From an uncultured Sphingomonadales bacterium (GTDB taxonomy: Bacteria > Pseudomonadota > Alphaproteobacteria > Sphingomonadales > Sphingomonadaceae), in NCBI GenBank assembly GCA_903911985.1, contig CAIWFP010000444.1, positions 1-7,845 on the forward strand: 7,845 nucleotides of DNA, given 5' to 3'. How positions within the stretch are numbered: the stretch's first letter is position 1; each line of letters opens with the position of its first letter. Below are positions 6,152-7,845 of the stretch, in pieces. The notes under the pieces are model-generated. The model saw only the letters and a list, made by a program, of their open reading frames with translations. It was not told the DNA's origin and searched no databases. Both the position numbers and the translations under genes were made by a program.

Positions 6152-6702
6152 TCCCGTTGGTGCCGCGCAAATCCGCGGGCAAGCGATCCCGCCGGTTTAC
6201 CCGGGCGCCTTCGCCGGTGCTGGCCTACCTCACCCCCTGGGCGACGATCGCGATTGCGAGCTATATTGCCAGCATGCCGACGGCCACCTCCGCCCCACTG
6301 ATGCCACCACTCGGGTTTTTGGTGCTGTTGAGCTGGCGCCAGCTTCACCCCGGCCTGTTGCCGGTATGGGCCGGGCTGCCGCTTGGTTTTGTCGATGATC
6401 TGGTTAGTGGTCAGCCCATGGGTAGCGGCATCCTCACCTGGTCCATCGCGATGATCGCGCTCGACGTGATCGAATTCCGCTGGCCGTGGCGCAATTTTTC
6501 GATTGAATGGGCAGTGGCGGCCGGACTTATCGCCACTTACATCATCATTGCCGCACTAATCGCCCAAATGGCGGGCGGGGGATTCACACTCCTGTTGATT
6601 CTGCCGCAGCTGATATTGTCGGCGCTGCTCTATCCGGTGGTGGCACGCGGAGTGGCCCGCGCGGATAGTTTCCGGTTGACCCGCTTCTGGGCCTTCGGCT
6701 GA
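6148..6702 (+). CDS. mreD: Rod-shape-determining membrane protein MreD
   Basis: A 184-aa polytopic inner-membrane protein that partners MreC in the rod complex. After a basic N-terminus (residues 7-19 hold several Lys/Arg) there are about five to six hydrophobic segments: roughly 24-43, 51-63, 69-86, 94-110, 121-142 and 146-166. The best conserved family element is the G-x2-DD-x3-G-x3-G loop at 80-92 (GFVDDLVSGQPMG). The start is fixed by the 4-base overlap with mreC (ATG 6148-6150 inside ATGA) and by GGAAAG at 6134-6139, 8 bases upstream. Its TGA shares one base with the mrdA ATG. MreD sequences diverge strongly, so the call leans on topology, the loop motif and the gene order, which together leave little doubt. 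Confidence 0.93.
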   Translation: MIPLVPRKSAGKRSRRFTRAPSPVLAYLTPWATIAIASYIASMPTATSAPLMPPLGFLVLLSWRQLHPGLLPVWAGLPLGFVDDLVSGQPMGSGILTWSIAMIALDVIEFRWPWRNFSIEWAVAAGLIATYIIIAALIAQMAGGGFTLLLILPQLILSALLYPVVARGVARADSFRLTRFWAFG

Positions 6703-7845
6703 TGGCCCTGTTTTCCAAGGGCCCACACAGCAAGAGGGGCCGGCGCATTACCTCCGCTGCCCTGCGCGACAGTTTTGACCGGCGCGCGGTGCTGATCGGC
6801 GGACTTCAGGGTACCCTCGGCGTCTTGCTGGCCGCACGGATGGGCTATATCGCGGTTGGCGAGAACGAACATTACCGGGTGATGGCCGAGAGCAACCGGG
6901 TTAACCTCTCGCTCATCCCGCCGCGCCGTGGCTGGATCCTCGACCGCACAGGCGCTCCGCTGGCCGCCAATCGCGCCGATTTCCGTGTGGATCTCATCCC
7001 CGAAAAGCTGGTCGACCGCGACAAGACCGTCGATGAGCTGGGGCATATCCTCGCCCTCACCGCCATTGAAATTCAGGACATCAAGGACCGGCTGGAGGAC
7101 GCGCGCGGCGTGCGCCCGGTGGAGGCCGCCGCCCATCTCGACTGGGACAAGTTCGCCGCCGTTTCGGTGCGTCAGCCGGATCTGCCCGGTGTGGTGCCGC
7201 AACGGGGATTCTCGCGTTTTTACCCCACCGGGCCCTGCGTCGGCCACCTTGTCGGCTATGTCGGCGCGGCCAAGGCCAAGGATTACGAGAAAGAGCATAA
7301 TCCGCTGCTGATTACGCCCGGCTTCAAGATCGGCAAGGACGGGCTGGAAAAGCGTTTCGACACCGATCTTCGGGGCGTTCCCGGCGCCCGCCGCAGCGAG
7401 GTGACCGCCAGCGGCAGGATCGTGCGCGATCTCGAGACGCGCGACGACATCCCCGGCGCGCCCATACGCCTCACCATCGACGGCGGGCTGCAGGATTACG
7501 CGTCGCGGCGCATCGGCCTCGAATCCGGCGCGGTGACGGTGATCGACACCCACACCGGCGATATTCTCGCCCTGTGTTCCATGCCCAGCTTCGACCCCAA
7601 CTCCTTCTCCGACGGCATCGGCCGCGTGGAATGGAAGATGCTGTCGGAGGACGACCACGTTCCCTTGCGCAACAAGGTACTGCACGGCCTCTATCCGCCC
7701 GGCTCGACGGTGAAGCCCACGGTGGCGCTGTCGTTTCTGGAGGCGGGGCTGGACCCGGGCGAGAGCGTCAATTGCAACGGCGGGTTGCAGGTGGGCAACC
7801 GCGTGTTCCACTGCTGGCAGCACCATGGCCACGGCAAGGTGGACA
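6702..7845 (+). CDS. mrdA: Penicillin-binding protein 2, 5' part (3' end outside window)
   Basis: The monofunctional class B transpeptidase that crosslinks new peptidoglycan together with RodA during cell elongation. The frame is open from ATG 6702 to the right edge (381 codons of an expected 620-700). A basic N-terminus leads into one membrane helix at about 29-45. The dimerisation domain shows PPRRGWILDRTG (73-84) and the IGKDGLE block (210-216). The transpeptidase domain begins near 275 and has YPPGSTVKP with the active Ser335 and Lys338 (Ser codon 7704-7706). The SxN and KTG motifs lie beyond the edge. C358, C371 and H377 after the active Ser match positions described in E. coli PBP2 as metal ligands, with Cys here where E. 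coli has Asp. The start shares one base with the mreD stop (TGATG), with no clear ribosome site, so translation is probably coupled. Confidence 0.96.
   Translation, partial: MALFSKGPHSKRGRRITSAALRDSFDRRAVLIGGLQGTLGVLLAARMGYIAVGENEHYRVMAESNRVNLSLIPPRRGWILDRTGAPLAANRADFRVDLIPEKLVDRDKTVDELGHILALTAIEIQDIKDRLEDARGVRPVEAAAHLDWDKFAAVSVRQPDLPGVVPQRGFSRFYPTGPCVGHLVGYVGAAKAKDYEKEHNPLLITPGFKIGKDGLEKRFDTDLRGVPGARRSEVTASGRIVRDLETRDDIPGAPIRLTIDGGLQDYASRRIGLESGAVTVIDTHTGDILALCSMPSFDPNSFSDGIGRVEWKMLSEDDHVPLRNKVLHGLYPPGSTVKPTVALSFLEAGLDPGESVNCNGGLQVGNRVFHCWQHHGHGKVD

Noticed and set aside
6630..7832. 400-codon open frame on the minus strand opposite mrdA
   Set aside because: It is antisense to a clearly recognised PBP2 with intact motifs; its His/Gly/Ala-rich product has no family character. 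Long antisense frames are expected at this GC content.
1..7845. Possible defence system, mobile element or new gene cluster
   Set aside because: All genes but one are recognised housekeeping genes in a familiar order; no transposase, integrase, terminal repeats, direct repeats or array was seen.

Overview
The window is a GC-rich chromosomal housekeeping segment of an alphaproteobacterium, most likely of the order Sphingomonadales. Three things point there: the sequence character of the Pth and MreB proteins, an endonuclease-type MutL, and the gene layout pth - small gene - ychF, then a convergent mutL, then mreB-mreC-mreD-mrdA running divergently from mutL. The order-level call rests on family knowledge recalled from memory, not on a search. 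I see no mobile element, CRISPR array, tRNA or rRNA.

Bases 1-1823 (+ strand) hold a tight translation-related cluster. It begins with the 3' two thirds of pth (peptidyl-tRNA hydrolase, cut by the left edge). A small unrecognised gene of clearly lower GC starts directly at the pth stop codon. ychF (ribosome-associated, OLA1-type ATPase) follows with a 1-base TAATG stop/start overlap. A symmetric 12-bp GC-rich hairpin at 1881-1910 separates ychF from the convergent mutL and can end transcription from both sides.

Bases 1915-3795 (- strand) hold mutL (626 aa from the supported start), a mismatch-repair protein with a complete GHKL ATPase and a complete C-terminal metal-dependent endonuclease motif. 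Its upstream region has a TATAGT box 7 bases before the ATG and no Shine-Dalgarno sequence, which suggests a leaderless message. A 260-base divergent spacer (3796-4055) separates it from mreB.

Bases 4056-7845 (+ strand) hold the rod-shape and elongasome operon: mreB (actin-like filament), mreC (periplasmic scaffold with an unusual Ser/His-rich tail), mreD (membrane partner) and the first 381 codons of mrdA (PBP2 transpeptidase, cut by the right edge). mreC/mreD and mreD/mrdA are coupled by 4-base and 1-base overlaps. Only mreB/mreC has a real gap, which holds a hairpin followed by a very strong Shine-Dalgarno sequence. Together these proteins place and run lateral peptidoglycan synthesis; rodA would be expected just beyond the right edge.

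The window is largely conventional. I found no strong case for a new biological system. The most notable points are the low-GC small gene between pth and ychF, the MreC His/Ser tail, the leaderless-looking mutL start, the hairpin/SD module between mreB and mreC, and a cysteine-based version of the probable zinc site in PBP2.
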